From Prototheca cutis (lineage: Eukaryota > Chlorophyta > Trebouxiophyceae > Chlorellales > Chlorellaceae), in the NCBI GenBank assembly GCA_002897115.2, contig BCIH01000015.1, positions 360,792 through 424,791 of the forward strand: a DNA stretch of 64,000 bases, in the 5' to 3' direction. A program made the position numbers and the translations under genes. Each line of letters opens with the position of its first letter. The stretch's first letter is position 1. Positions 36,259 to 46,016 of the stretch are shown here, in pieces. Below the pieces are notes generated by a model. It was not told the origin of the DNA and made no database searches. It saw only the letters and a list, made by a program, of their open reading frames with translations.

Positions 36259-37115
36259 ATGAGGCCCGCGGCGCTGCTCCTGGGCCTGCTGTGCCTGGGT
36301 TTGGCGACGAGCACGGCACAGGCAGCGGAGCCCACCCCGCTGCTGGCATGGGGCCCCTCGGAGGCCCTGCCGTTCCAGGGCTTGGACAACCAGGTGGGTT
36401 GTGGTCGGGGTGGGGTGCCCTTTGCGAGGTCATGCTCGGCCCGCCGAGCCCAGATCGCCTGTTAGTCCCATCCAGAAGCCAGCACAGCTCCGTTTTCCGC
36501 CGCCTCAACCAAAAATTCCGCAGGCCGTGGCGGTGGAGGAGGTGCTGGGTGACGTGCTGGGCACGCAGAGGATGCCCACGCCCCGCCCGGCGACGGTCCT
36601 GTTTGTCAGCCCTGCGTCGTTGGAGACGCTAGGTGCCAGCATCAAGACTGCGGAGTCCGGCGCCGAGGCACGGATGGGGCTGCCGTCTGCGCAGAGCGCT
36701 GATGCGGGGGCGCTGCTCCCCGATCTGCTTGCCAGTGCCCGAGCCGCCCGGCGCCGTGTCGCCGTGCTTGGCGCATGCCCGGGCCTTCCCGCGGGGCCGC
36801 CGCCAACGTCAGCCGCGTTGCTGGCGGCCCTGAGTGGGGATCTTGCTGCCGACACACTGACCGTGGTCTGCTCCCAAAGCAGTTCCGGCGACGCCGCGGC
36901 GCTGCTGAAGCAGGCGGCGGAGTTCTCGGCTGCATCCAAGCCGCTGTTCGTGGTGCTGTCCTTGCCTGTGACAGCACCAGTAACCACGATGACGTATGTC
37001 GCCGCGGAGCCTGTCCTGGGGTGGAGCAAGTATGACGCGCAAAACCACACCCAGAACTATACAGTCTGTGATCCCATCTGCCAGCGGCATGTAAGTCGTT
37101 TCTTCTTTCTGTGTG

Positions 37116-37146
<31 letters not shown>

Positions 37147-37404
37147 GGGGGGGGGGGGGGTACATATAACAACGCATGCAACCGCCACAGCTGTTAGACA
37201 AGCACGGGTTCTCAGCACCCGCTGCACAATGAATGACCCACTCCACCACAAACAATGCAGGTGATGTTCTTTGAGGGCTTGATCATTCTGATTGTTGGCG
37301 GCCTGGCCGTCTTTGTGGGCCTGGCATGCCTGCACATCATCAACACGCCAACGCGGCTCCCCGTGAACAAGGCCGCCGGCGGCGCCGGGCCCCACCACGA
37401 CTAG
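36259..37404 (+). CDS. Type I membrane protein, V-ATPase accessory (Ac45-like) candidate
   Basis: Exons 36259-36393, 36524-37090 and 37261-37404 give 281 residues. Exon 1 encodes a clear signal peptide (MRPAALLLGLLCLGLATST, then AQA cleavage-type site). The luminal part has conserved-looking Cys residues and an NHTQNYTVCDPICQRH end with a possible N-glycosylation site. Exon 3 is a single membrane helix (GLIILIVGGLAVFVGLACL) followed by a short basic tail. The layout (signal, luminal domain, C-terminal helix next to YVAAEPVLGWSKYD) recalls ATP6AP1/Ac45-like plant proteins, but the resemblance is loose and the function is not established. The second intron contains (GT)n then poly-G (37146-37160). 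Confidence 0.68.
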
Positions 37405-37771
37405 TTGGGTTGAGGGAGTCCTTGTTAATGCCTTGACGGGAACCCAAAGGGAGGTCTTTGTGTTGCTGCTTGCACAACGGATGGGCATCCTTTTGATGTA
37501 ACAAACAGTACCCTGCCTGACACATCCGTCCATTTCAGCGGTTGGTGTTACAGAAGCAGAGTGTGATGAGTCCGCACACATTATGGATCCATTCTCCGGG
37601 GTAAAAAAGGAAAGAAAGAAGCATGCACAACTGCACACCGGCACAGCCTGTCGGCAACGTAGGATCGATCGGTTCTGATTGATAGATCACAAAAAGGAAG
37701 AAAGGGGCTTGCATGGCAGGACGCACTGTCTCCTACACCAGGCCGACACCCCGCTCTCCATGTACAACTCC
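37405..37771. other. Convergent intergenic region
   Basis: 3' flanks of the membrane-protein gene and of malate synthase. Nothing else seen. Confidence 0.4.
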
Positions 37772-39732
37772 TCAGTGGCCCATGGACAGGAGGATGTCCT
37801 GGGCCGGGAGGGTCAAAAAGTCGTGAAGCTCCTTGCCGCACGTCATGGTCTTGGTGAGGAACGCGGCGTCCAGGTACTCGCCCGCGGCCGTCACCTCGCG
37901 GCCGAGCTTGGCCTCGATGGCGGCAAACTCCTCGTCGACAATCAGCCGCACGTCGGCCGCCGTGAGCTGGCGACCATCCTCCATGGTCGCGCCCCAGCGC
38001 ACCCACTGCCACACCTGGGCGCGGGAGATTTCCGCGGTGGCTGCGTCCTCCATCAGGTTGTGCAGGGGCACGCAGCCGTTGCCCGACAGCCACGCCGCGA
38101 CGTAGCCGATGCAGACGTTGATGTTCATCCGAACCTCGTCCCAGGTGCGGGGCCCATCGGGGACGGCCAGAAGCTCCTCCGCGGTGACCACGACGTCCTC
38201 GCGCTGGCGGTCGATCTGGTTGGGCGTCGGCATGTGCTCATCGAACACCGCCTTGGCAATGGGGATCAGGCCCGGGTGCGCGACCCAGGAGCCGTCGTGC
38301 CCGTCACGCACCTCGCGCAGCTTGTCACCGCGGACCTTGTTCAGCACCGCCTGGTTCTTGGCCGCGTCGTCCTTGACCGGAATCATGGCCGACATGCCCC
38401 CAATGGCAAACGCCCCCCTGCGGTGGCACGTCTTGATCACCAGCAGCGTGTACGCACGCATGAAGGGCATCTCCATCGTCAGGGTTGAGCGGTTGGGCAT
38501 CACGCGGGCGGGGTCGTTCCGCATGGTCTTGATGAAGCTAAACATGTAGTCCCAGCGTCCGCAGTTGAGGCCCGCGCTGTGCTCGCGCAGCTCGTACAGG
38601 AACTCGTCCATCTGGAAGGCCGCGGGTAGCGTCTCGATCAGGCACGTGGCCTTGATCGTGCCGCGGGGGATGCCCAGTGCAGCCTGGGCGTCCACAAACA
38701 CCTCGTTCCACACCCGGCACTCCAGGTGGTGCTCCATCTTTGGCAGATAAAAGTAGGGCCCAGACCCGTGCTCCAGCAGGTAGGCCGCGTTGTGGAAGAA
38801 GAAGAGCGCAAAGTCAAAGATGCCGCCGGGCACAGGCGCGCCGTCCACCAGCACGTGGTGCTCCCACAGGTGCCAGCCGCGCGGGCGCACCGTCATCACC
38901 GCAACCTTGTCCTTGAGCGCATAGTGCTTGCCGCTGCGAGGGTCGTCGTAGGTAATCGTCCGCCGCACAGCGTCGCGCAGGTTGAGCTGGCCCCGGATCA
39001 TGTTGTCCCAGGTGGGGCAGTTGGAGTCCTCAAAGTCCGGCATGTACACGCTGGCGCCAGAGTTGAGCGCGTTAATCACCATCTTGCGGTCCGTAGGACC
39101 CGTAATCTCCACACGACGGTCCTGGAAATCGGCGGGCAGCGGGCCGACACGCCAGTCCCCGCTCCGAATCTGAAAGGCAGTGGGATGATTGTTGCATCTT
39201 TGTGAGAAAGGGGGGTCATTTGGTACGCTAGGACTGTCTGGTGGGTCTTGATGGGGGGCGGCAGCCATGGGTGTGGCCGGAATGCCCCGAACCCTCGCCG
39301 AACCATTCATCCCCAGAGGATGAGGGGGCGATAAACCCGCGTTTGCCTCCGCCAGCATCAAACAAATAAAAAACATACGTGGGCAGTCTCGGGCAGGAAG
39401 TCGGGCTTGACACCCTTGTCGAACTCGGCCTGGATCTGTCGGCGGCGCTCCAGGAGCTCGGTCACCCTAGAAAAAATGGGGGGGAGGGGGCCAGGTCAGC
39501 CAACTGATCCCGATCACGCATTAAAAAGGGAAAACCTCGGGTCTCAAGCTGGTAAACACGCATGACCGGTCCCGATGTTCATGCTCATAAAATCACCATA
39601 CCTGGGGCTGAACTTGCGGGCCAGAGCAGCCACAAACTCCAGGGCCTCGGGCGTCAGGATGGCCTCGAACTCGGGCTTGTAAGGACCCACGACGGTCACT
39701 CCCGCGGGGGCATCGTAGTCCGACTTGCTCAT
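37772..39732 (-). CDS. MLS: Malate synthase (glyoxylate cycle)
   Basis: Condenses glyoxylate with acetyl-CoA to malate. Exons 39732-39602, 39466-39379 and about 39169-37772 give 538 residues, normal for the plant/fungal A-type enzyme. Strings are unmistakable: DRRVEITGPTDRKMVINALN, MPDFEDSNCPTWDN, TVRPRGWHLWEHH, YLPKMEHHLECRVWN, ATCLIETLPAAFQMDE and GRWDYMFSFIKTM, with the catalytic-loop DGSWVAHPGLIP. The product ends LLSMGH, so there is no SKL-type peroxisomal signal, and no PTS2 is seen near the N-terminus. An upstream in-frame Met at 39888 would add 52 residues. The Met at 39732 (MSKSDYDAP) matches family starts. Isocitrate lyase lies 23 kb downstream on the same strand. Confidence 0.95.
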
Positions 39733-41221
39733 GGTTCCTCCCTTCTTCAGCGCCGCGCCGTTAACCTGCACGGGCACGGACGGCATCGGATTGAGCGCGT
39801 GCGATCCCGCATCGGGGCCCAGTCCTTGCATTTGCGGGGGTCCGAAAGCCCTGGCACGTGGCACACAAAGCCCTTTCCGGGGCGGCATGACTACACCCCC
39901 GACTCCCCCTTCAGCCAGATGGGACCACAGCGGTCCTGGGGCATACCTGGGAAGCAGACTCGACCTGCAGTCCGGGCATGATTGAACCGGCTAGAATGCG
40001 CCTCGGGCGTGTCGTGGACGGAGGGGTGCAGAAGCTCGAAGGCGATAGAGCAACACCACACCGATACACGCGGTTGCTGTCGAGCTGTCGGGTTTGGACC
40101 TGGGTGCTTCGGTTAGGATCACAATGCAATAGCTTTATACACGATGAAATGGTTTTATGCATTGACCTGGGTGCTGTGCTAATTATAGGCCATTGGATCG
40201 TGGGGGTTAGGGGCGCAACCCCGCCATTAATAACCTTCTCACAGTCATCCTTTCCTTTGGGCGGCACACCCTGCCCCGCAAGGATCGTCGGTTATGTAAC
40301 CGCGCCCCTAAACCCTCCGGGCGCCCACCTCGTCAGCTGCACGACAATTACTATCCCAAAGCACTGACGCAGTCTGCGGGCACCCCTGGGAAGGAGGTGG
40401 GCGTGTCTGCACGCAGTTCTCGTCCAAAGCACCCGCGGAGCGCCGTACCAGGGATCGGACGCTTTGAACAGCGTGAATAGGCCTTTGCAGCGCCGTTTTC
40501 TTCCAGAATTATGTATATCAACAAATCTTAGAAGACGAGAGATGGAAACAGCACCTGGTATTCGCGACTGAAGGGGTTTCAAGAGCACCCCCTGCAGACC
40601 CTTGATCATTACGCCACTTCCCGGAACGGAACACTGGGCTGCCATGCAACGATACAAGGACCATTGTCTGAGATGAGAAAGAGTCCCAGGCCGGGAGTTG
40701 TAGGCCATGCATGCAAGGCGAGAAGGTGGTACTTGTCACTAGCAAGGCGAATCGTGACAAGAAAGAAAGCATGGTTGGAAAATGTGGAATCCACCAGGAT
40801 GCGATGGTTGCGGGGCAGGCCAACGGGCAGCCTGGGGTGCAACAATTCCAACTATTTCCACACTGCAGAGTGGGAGACGTGTGGAGCCCCCATGGCGACC
40901 GTAACATTGCGTCAGTGGCCGCAATCTTTTGTGTGGCATGTTACTGCAGGGTCTGCACTTTCGCACCGCTCGCCAGACTCCTGGCGAGCTCCCAGATCCC
41001 CGGCAGGACCCTGGGCTGGTCCTGGCCCCCTGCTTTGCTGCCGCCTGATAGCCAGTCTGTCAACAGCTGCAACATCCGATCGGCAAATCCACGGAGGCAC
41101 CGTTGCACATCTGCGGCCACCGTNGNNTGGTGGNGGGTAGGCGNGNGNGTGTGGACGTGCGCGTGTGGGTGGGTGGCGGGTGNGCTTATGTGTGGGTGCN
41201 CATGTGCAGAGTGCGCTTTCA
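39733..41221. other. Malate synthase upstream region and unassigned sequence
   Basis: The proximal part should be the malate synthase promoter. A telomere-like CCCTAAACCCT (telo-box) lies at 40306-40316. From about 40560 to 41220 scattered Cys-rich frames occur (e.g. 40711 onward, FPHCRVGDVWSPHGDRN near 40860), perhaps older pieces of the Fanzor-like element that follows. Several unread bases fall at 41124-41200 within G/T-rich sequence. Confidence 0.3.
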
Positions 41222-41532
41222 CAAGCACGAGCGCACGCTGCATGCGAGGTGTCAACTGGCTGGGGGCCGCCCAAACCCCCCGGACCAAACACGCTACTGC
41301 GCAGATTTGCTGCAAGTGCCATCACAAAGGGCGCCTGGTCCACATCGCCAGCGCCAACTGGAGCCACTCTGTCCTGCAGTGCCCGGCATGCGGCGTGATC
41401 CATCGCTGCGACGACAACGCAGGCGCAAACATCCGCTTCCTGGGGTTGTNNGCNGTCGTCAACAACACCAACGTCAGGCCGCCGCCTTTTGACAAGAAGC
41501 TGGAGATGCCCAAGATGCCAGGGCAGGGCTGA
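41222..41532 (+). pseudogene. TnpB/Fanzor-like zinc-ribbon remnant, locus A
   Basis: One plus-strand frame ending in TGA at 41530-41532 reads KHATAQICCKCHHKG, then about 17 residues on LQCPACGVIH, then RCDDNAGANIRF. This resembles the C-terminal OrfB/TnpB zinc ribbon joined to the last RuvC motif (H-R-D-x-N-A-A-x-N-I), as in IS605/IS607 TnpB and eukaryotic Fanzor nucleases. An extra residue (HRC-DD instead of HRDD) and several unread bases (41450-41453) mar the match. No convincing RuvC-I or RuvC-II motif is visible upstream, so this is a fragment or has unresolved introns. Strong hairpins follow at 41586-41690. Confidence 0.42.
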
Positions 41533-41585
41533 GTATTCGCCCCCTGGCACACCTTCCTTCCTTTGGCATGAGCCATATCGCCGCA

Positions 41586-41690
41586 GGTTTCGGCCTCCGG
41601 GCTGGAACCCGTGTCGTGCCACCGCGGGTTTCGGCCTCCGGATTCGAGCCCGCGGCGACTTCCGCACTTTGAAAAGTGTCGAGGGTCACG
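41586..41690. repeat. 15-bp direct repeat and hairpins downstream of locus A
   Basis: GGTTTCGGCCTCCGG occurs at 41586-41600 and again at 41627-41641. The second copy lies inside a hairpin with a perfect 7-bp stem, CCGCGGG (41622-41628) with CCCGCGG (41649-41655). A further inverted repeat CACTTT/AAAGTG lies near 41665-41680. The structures begin about 55 bases after the zinc-ribbon frame stops. Confidence 0.75.
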
Positions 41691-41740
41691 CAATTAATGC
41701 ATGCCAAGTCTGACTGTGCATTTCTTGGATACCCCGGGGG

Positions 41741-43561
41741 ATGCCTTCTATCAACCTTTTTTGGCATTGCCTGAAGCCAGGTCATCTTGGGCTGCTGGTC
41801 ATCGCGTTGTACACGTGGGGCACTTTGGCGGACCATGTATGCCTGATCAGCGACTATGGGCCCCTCGACCCGACTGGGGCACGGCTTTCCACCGCCGCGC
41901 TGCAGGCGGGCCTGGATGCCTGCTCCAATGGGGGCACCCTGGTCCTTAACCGACCTGGCGCCTACTTGACGGGACCCCTGGTGGCCCATGGAACCATACA
42001 CATTCATCTACCCGACTCTGTCCGCCTCCTGGCCAGCGACAGGGTACGCGCGGCGACCGGGGCTGTGGGTTGGCGTATCCCGGTGACGAGGGGTGTCTCC
42101 GCACGGAGCTGTCAGCAGTCATGATCACGAGCACACGCATGATTGACGAATATGAAACTTGACAATGCGATTTAAATATTTTTGCTGAATTGGAAGGAGG
42201 ACGGGTGCCCTGCGCGGCTCGCGGAGGGTGTTCTGGGACTTGAGACCGGGCACCTTGGGGGGAACACCGCCAGACCCTCCTCACGCGCATCGACCCCTTG
42301 CCGTGTTCACCCACAGAGGGAGGACTACGGCCCGACCCAGGACAGCTGGTACCTGCTGGCCCTGCGCAACTGCACGGGGTGCAGATTGACGGGCAGTGGC
42401 ACACTCAACGGCCGGGGGTCAGCGGCCTGGGTGACGGGCGGGGCCCCCGGGCGTGCGGCGCTGCGCAACTGGGCGGACGGCTCGTGCCGGCGCGCAGACG
42501 AGTGCCGGCCGCGCCTGCTGGGCGTGCTGGACAGCTTTGATTGCACCCTGGCCGGCCCCCGCCTGTGCGACCCGGCCTACTGGGCCCTGCACATATCACA
42601 CAGCGAGAGGGTGTTGTTGACGGACCTGGACATTCGTAGCGACTGGCGCATCGCCAACACCGACGGCATCGATGTCGACGGGTCACGTGACGTGGTGGTG
42701 CGTGACAGCACGATCAATACTGCAGACGACGCCGTGTGCATCAAGACGATGCTGGTGGGACACCCGACACGCAACGTGACCATCGCAAACTGCACGCTGC
42801 GCTCACGCTCCTCTGCAGTGAAAATCGGCAGCGAGACGCGCTCAAATATATCTCATGTGACTGTCCGGGACGTCACGGTGCGTGTGTGGAAGGGGGGAGA
42901 GGTGTTGTTGGTTCATTGCATCTGTCTGGTCAGTGCATGCCGTCTTCCCTGCCACCAATCAGCCAACTGCCACAGCACCATCCAGACAGAAAACATCACC
43001 CTATTTCCTGCCCACCCCAAAAAGCAGATTCTGGCGTCACACCGGGGCCTGGCGGTGCAGCTGCGGGATGAAGGCAACGTGTCTGATGTGTCGTTCGCCA
43101 ACATCTCGCTGGTCACCCGGCACTACCATCCGTCCTGGTGGGGAGGCGCCGAGCCGCTGTCGGTGACGGCACTCCCACGCACGCCGGGAGGTGACGTCGG
43201 CCGTGTGCATGGATTCTATGTATCGCATGTCCACGCCGTCTCGGAAGCCGGCGCGATCCTGTCGGGCGACGTGACGCGTGTGGAGATTTCAAATTCCACC
43301 CTGCACCTGGCAAGTCTGAGCCGGTGGGCCGGCGGCACGCGGGACTACCGCCCGGGGACGCGCGGGGTCGAGCCTGCAGCTATGTCCCCGGCCCTGCTTG
43401 CCGAGTCTGGGGTTGAAGCCGCCATCACTGACTGCCAGGTCGAGTACGGCCGGCCGGTTCGAGCTGACTGGGGTCAGCCGGTCCAGACCTTGTCTGGCGC
43501 CAGTGTGCGCGTTACTGACGTCAAAATCTTGGGCTGGCCGCTGGACCTTGCCGAGGAATGA
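41741..43561 (+). CDS. Glycoside hydrolase family 28 (polygalacturonase-like)
   Basis: Secreted or membrane-anchored beta-helix enzyme related to pectin-cleaving polygalacturonases. Exons 41741-42043, 42317-42877 and 43028-43561 give 465 residues. The N-terminus has a hydrophobic signal or anchor (LGLLVIALYTWGTL) followed by the GH28 start ISDYGPLDPTGARL. Active-site-type motifs are NTDGIDVD and DDAVCIKT; the third, AVKIGSET, corresponds to the region that usually carries a catalytic His (GHG), and that His is not visible. The RIK motif is also not obvious. Repeated Asn-x-Ser/Thr sites suggest glycosylation. Algae of this type have little pectin, so the substrate may be another uronic-acid polymer. 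Family assignment is good, activity uncertain. Confidence 0.83.
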
Positions 43562-44030
43562 GAAGTGGGGGGGAGTTGCTGGGGAAGAGGGCCCGTTAAG
43601 CAGTGGAGACAGTGGGGCCGAGCCCTCGCCTGTGTTCTCCTTTCCCAGGTGTGCCATAGCATTGTGCATTTCATTTCACCCGTGATTGATGCAAAAGAAA
43701 ACGGATGTAATCTATTCCTTTATTCATCAGTTTGAAGCCGTGGGAAGCCGTGACTCGTTTTTGTCAGAAAGGATGTCACCCAGGTCAACCCCACCCTGCC
43801 AGTCAGTCCCAACATCGGCATCGGGCCGGAACACCGACCCAAGGACATCCTGTCCACGAAAACAGGGTTGCATGCATTGTGCGTGCATATAATATCATAG
43901 TCACAATATTTTCCGTGTCACTTGCATGATTCCCAGGAGGAGCTGAGGAGTGCAGCGCTTCGAGAGTCCTGTGTTCCGGCGGCTGAGGTCCGTCGGCATC
44001 TAGGGTGCCGAGGCCGCTGCCAACGCCTCC
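43562..44030. other. Intergenic, no gene seen
   Basis: GH28 3' flank and NOL12 upstream region on the same strand. Confidence 0.4.
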
Positions 44031-44999
44031 ATGGAGCTCAGCGACGAGCTGCTGGTGCCTCTCCGGCCCTCACAGAGAGCTGCACATGTTCCTAAAAAGG
44101 CACAGCGGAACAAGGCCCTGTCCGTCGTGTTCGACCCCAAGGACCACAGGTGGGTGGGTCTGGGGCTAGGGAGTTTGAGGTCTCTCCCGAGGCATCCGGC
44201 CCGGTTCAACGCCCAGGCAGGGCAGTGCAGCAGCAAGATTACATCGACACATCCTGACGCACCACATCCACTCACCCAGGGACTATTTGACAGGCTTTCG
44301 CAAGAGGAAACAGCAGCGGCGGAAGGAGGCGTTGTCCAAGCTCGAGAAGCAGGCTAAACAGCAACGCCTCGAGGAGCGGGCAGAGGTACGTGTTGGTGTG
44401 TGCTGGGGGTGGGGATGGGAGGGCAAGCACCATATAATGCTTGCTTGAGTGTGCAAAGGCTTGAAATTTCCTCCCTTTCTTCCCTCCTGCAGCGTCGGGA
44501 GGCCTTGAAACAGCAGTACGCGCACCTTCCCCCCGAGCCCGAGGACGATGAGCCGACCGCCGGCGGCCAGAAAGACATCAGTGTGTTTGAGAGGGGTGCG
44601 CTGAAGAGCACCGTCACAGTGTCAGCCATCCAGCTCCACAGCGACGACGAGCAGGAAGGAGAAGAAGAGGAGGGCTCCAGTGGCGCAGAGTCTAGTGATG
44701 AGGGTGACGACCTCCATACCGGCTCTGGTGCGCCTAGCCGCCGGGCACCGGCGCAGGCTACCCCTGCCGGCGGTCGTCGGGAAGAGGGCCCCAAGCAGGG
44801 GGTCAAGATGACCAAGGCTGCGCTGAGGACGATGACGAAGACGAGGCTCAAGCTGCAGGGCAAGAAGGAGCCCCGGCGGTCTGGCGGCGGCCCGGCCAAG
44901 CATGGCGGCAGCGGCGGAAAGAAGCAAAAGGGCGGCCGAGGCAGACAGGAAGCCGGCGACCGACAAACGCAGAAAAAGGGCAAGGGCCGGGGGCGGTAG
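44031..44999 (+). CDS. NOL12: Nucleolar protein 12 / RRP17 family
   Basis: RRP17/Nop25/NOL12 proteins act in the nucleolus in pre-rRNA processing, in yeast as a 5'-3' exonuclease-type factor for 60S maturation. Exons 44031-44149, 44280-44385 and 44493-44999 give 243 residues. The family core is complete: SVVFDPKDHRDYLTGFRKRK, a charged helix with many Lys, Arg and Glu, and the short conserved STVTVSAIQL. After an acidic patch (EEEEGSSGAESSDEGDD) the C-terminus is a Lys/Arg/Gly-rich tail, which fits nucleolar targeting and RNA binding. Confidence 0.9.
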
Positions 45000-45058
45000 A
45001 ATATCGCGCCGACGTGGGTGTGAGCGCGTCAATCCCTGTGCGCGAGAATGACCCTGAC

Positions 45059-45508
45059 TCCGTGACACATCCCTTGATTGGCCCAATTGCTCAACGAAAG
45101 GAAATGGATGACAGCAAGTGGTATGTCGTTGCATGTGGGCAAATGATCAAAAACATGACAGTACAGTGCAAAAATGAGTTCTCCCTGCGTGACTGCATGG
45201 CACCCAAGTGAGGGAGTGTACAATGCAGGGCAAAAACGATGAAACCTTCTCGAGAATCGTCCACTCCCACCTACACAGCAAGGGCATGGGTTCCAAACAA
45301 AATGCCTGTTTGACCACATTTCCTTGCCACATCGCTCAGAGGATGGGTTGGGTTCCTTCTTGGCAGCAGGACAGTTGGTGCAGGGAGCAGACGCCCACTG
45401 TGGTGTGCCACGGGCTGCTGCGCTGCACCAACGAGGAGTGCCGGCCCCCAAACAGCGAGCATCGTCCCTGGAACAGAGACTTGATGGCATGTCTGAACAT
45501 GAGGCACA
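45059..45508 (+). pseudogene. Fanzor-like zinc-ribbon/RuvC remnant, locus B
   Basis: Within the open frame 45208-45765 the translation includes HGLLRCTNEECRPPNSEH followed directly by RPWNRDLMACLNM. W-N-R-D-x-x-A-x-x-N is the last RuvC motif with its catalytic Asp as found in TnpB/Fanzor proteins, preceded by the C-x4-C half of a zinc ribbon. A first Cys pair is not clear (only CREQTPTVVC upstream). The same frame is interrupted by a stop at 45209-45211, between this part and a plus-strand frame (45014-45211) that could be an earlier piece. Two hairpins lie downstream at 45608-45671. Likely a decayed element; active genes with short introns cannot be excluded. Confidence 0.42.
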
Positions 45509-45607
45509 TCGGGCAGTACCCCTGTGGAAGACTGGCGCGCGGCCTCTGCGCTTCCAACACCGCAAAGCTGATGGACATCCATCCATCCATCATGGGGGGT
45601 TATAGCC

Positions 45608-45671
45608 TTCCCAACTGGGGGTGGGAACCCCCGGGGCTCCTTCCCTCCCCTGGAAGGGAAAGCAGCCCCGG
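45608..45671. repeat. Two adjacent hairpins downstream of locus B
   Basis: Hairpin 1: TTCCCA (45608-45613) with TGGGAA (45622-45627). Hairpin 2: CCGGGGCT (45631-45638) with AGCCCCGG (45664-45671), containing an inner TTCCCT (45641-45646) with AGGGAA (45655-45660). All pairings are perfect. Confidence 0.85.
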
Positions 45672-46016
45672 AGGTAGTCCATCATTGAGGTGGCCCACCT
45701 TCCTATTGTCCTGCAGAACGTGGAAATTTTCAGCCATCAGTGATGCCCAGCAACCCCCGGGGTGATGTGACGCGGTTGCTGGCTGAGCTGGTTGCATTAT
45801 TTTTGCCCTGCATGGTACGAATGTCATGATCTCCACCCCACCTCCAATCCGATCTCGATGATCGGCCGGACCTTGAGATCGCCCAGTCGCGCCAGGGACT
45901 TGGCGCCCTTGTAGGAATTGCCACGCTGCCACGCTGGTGTTGAAGGACGGCATCGAGAGAGAGGCATTGACAGTACTGGCCCCGTGCCCCTCATCGCCCC
46001 GAGTGCGGGACGGTCC
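45672..46016. other. Intergenic, no gene seen
   Basis: Upstream of the ZNRD2-like gene. In-frame Met codons back to 45918 leave room for a longer N-terminus of that gene. Confidence 0.35.

Noticed and set aside
41622..41655. tRNA-like element (TTCGAGCC resembles a B box)
   Set aside because: No acceptor stem, D arm or anticodon arm can be drawn; a simple hairpin within a direct repeat explains it.
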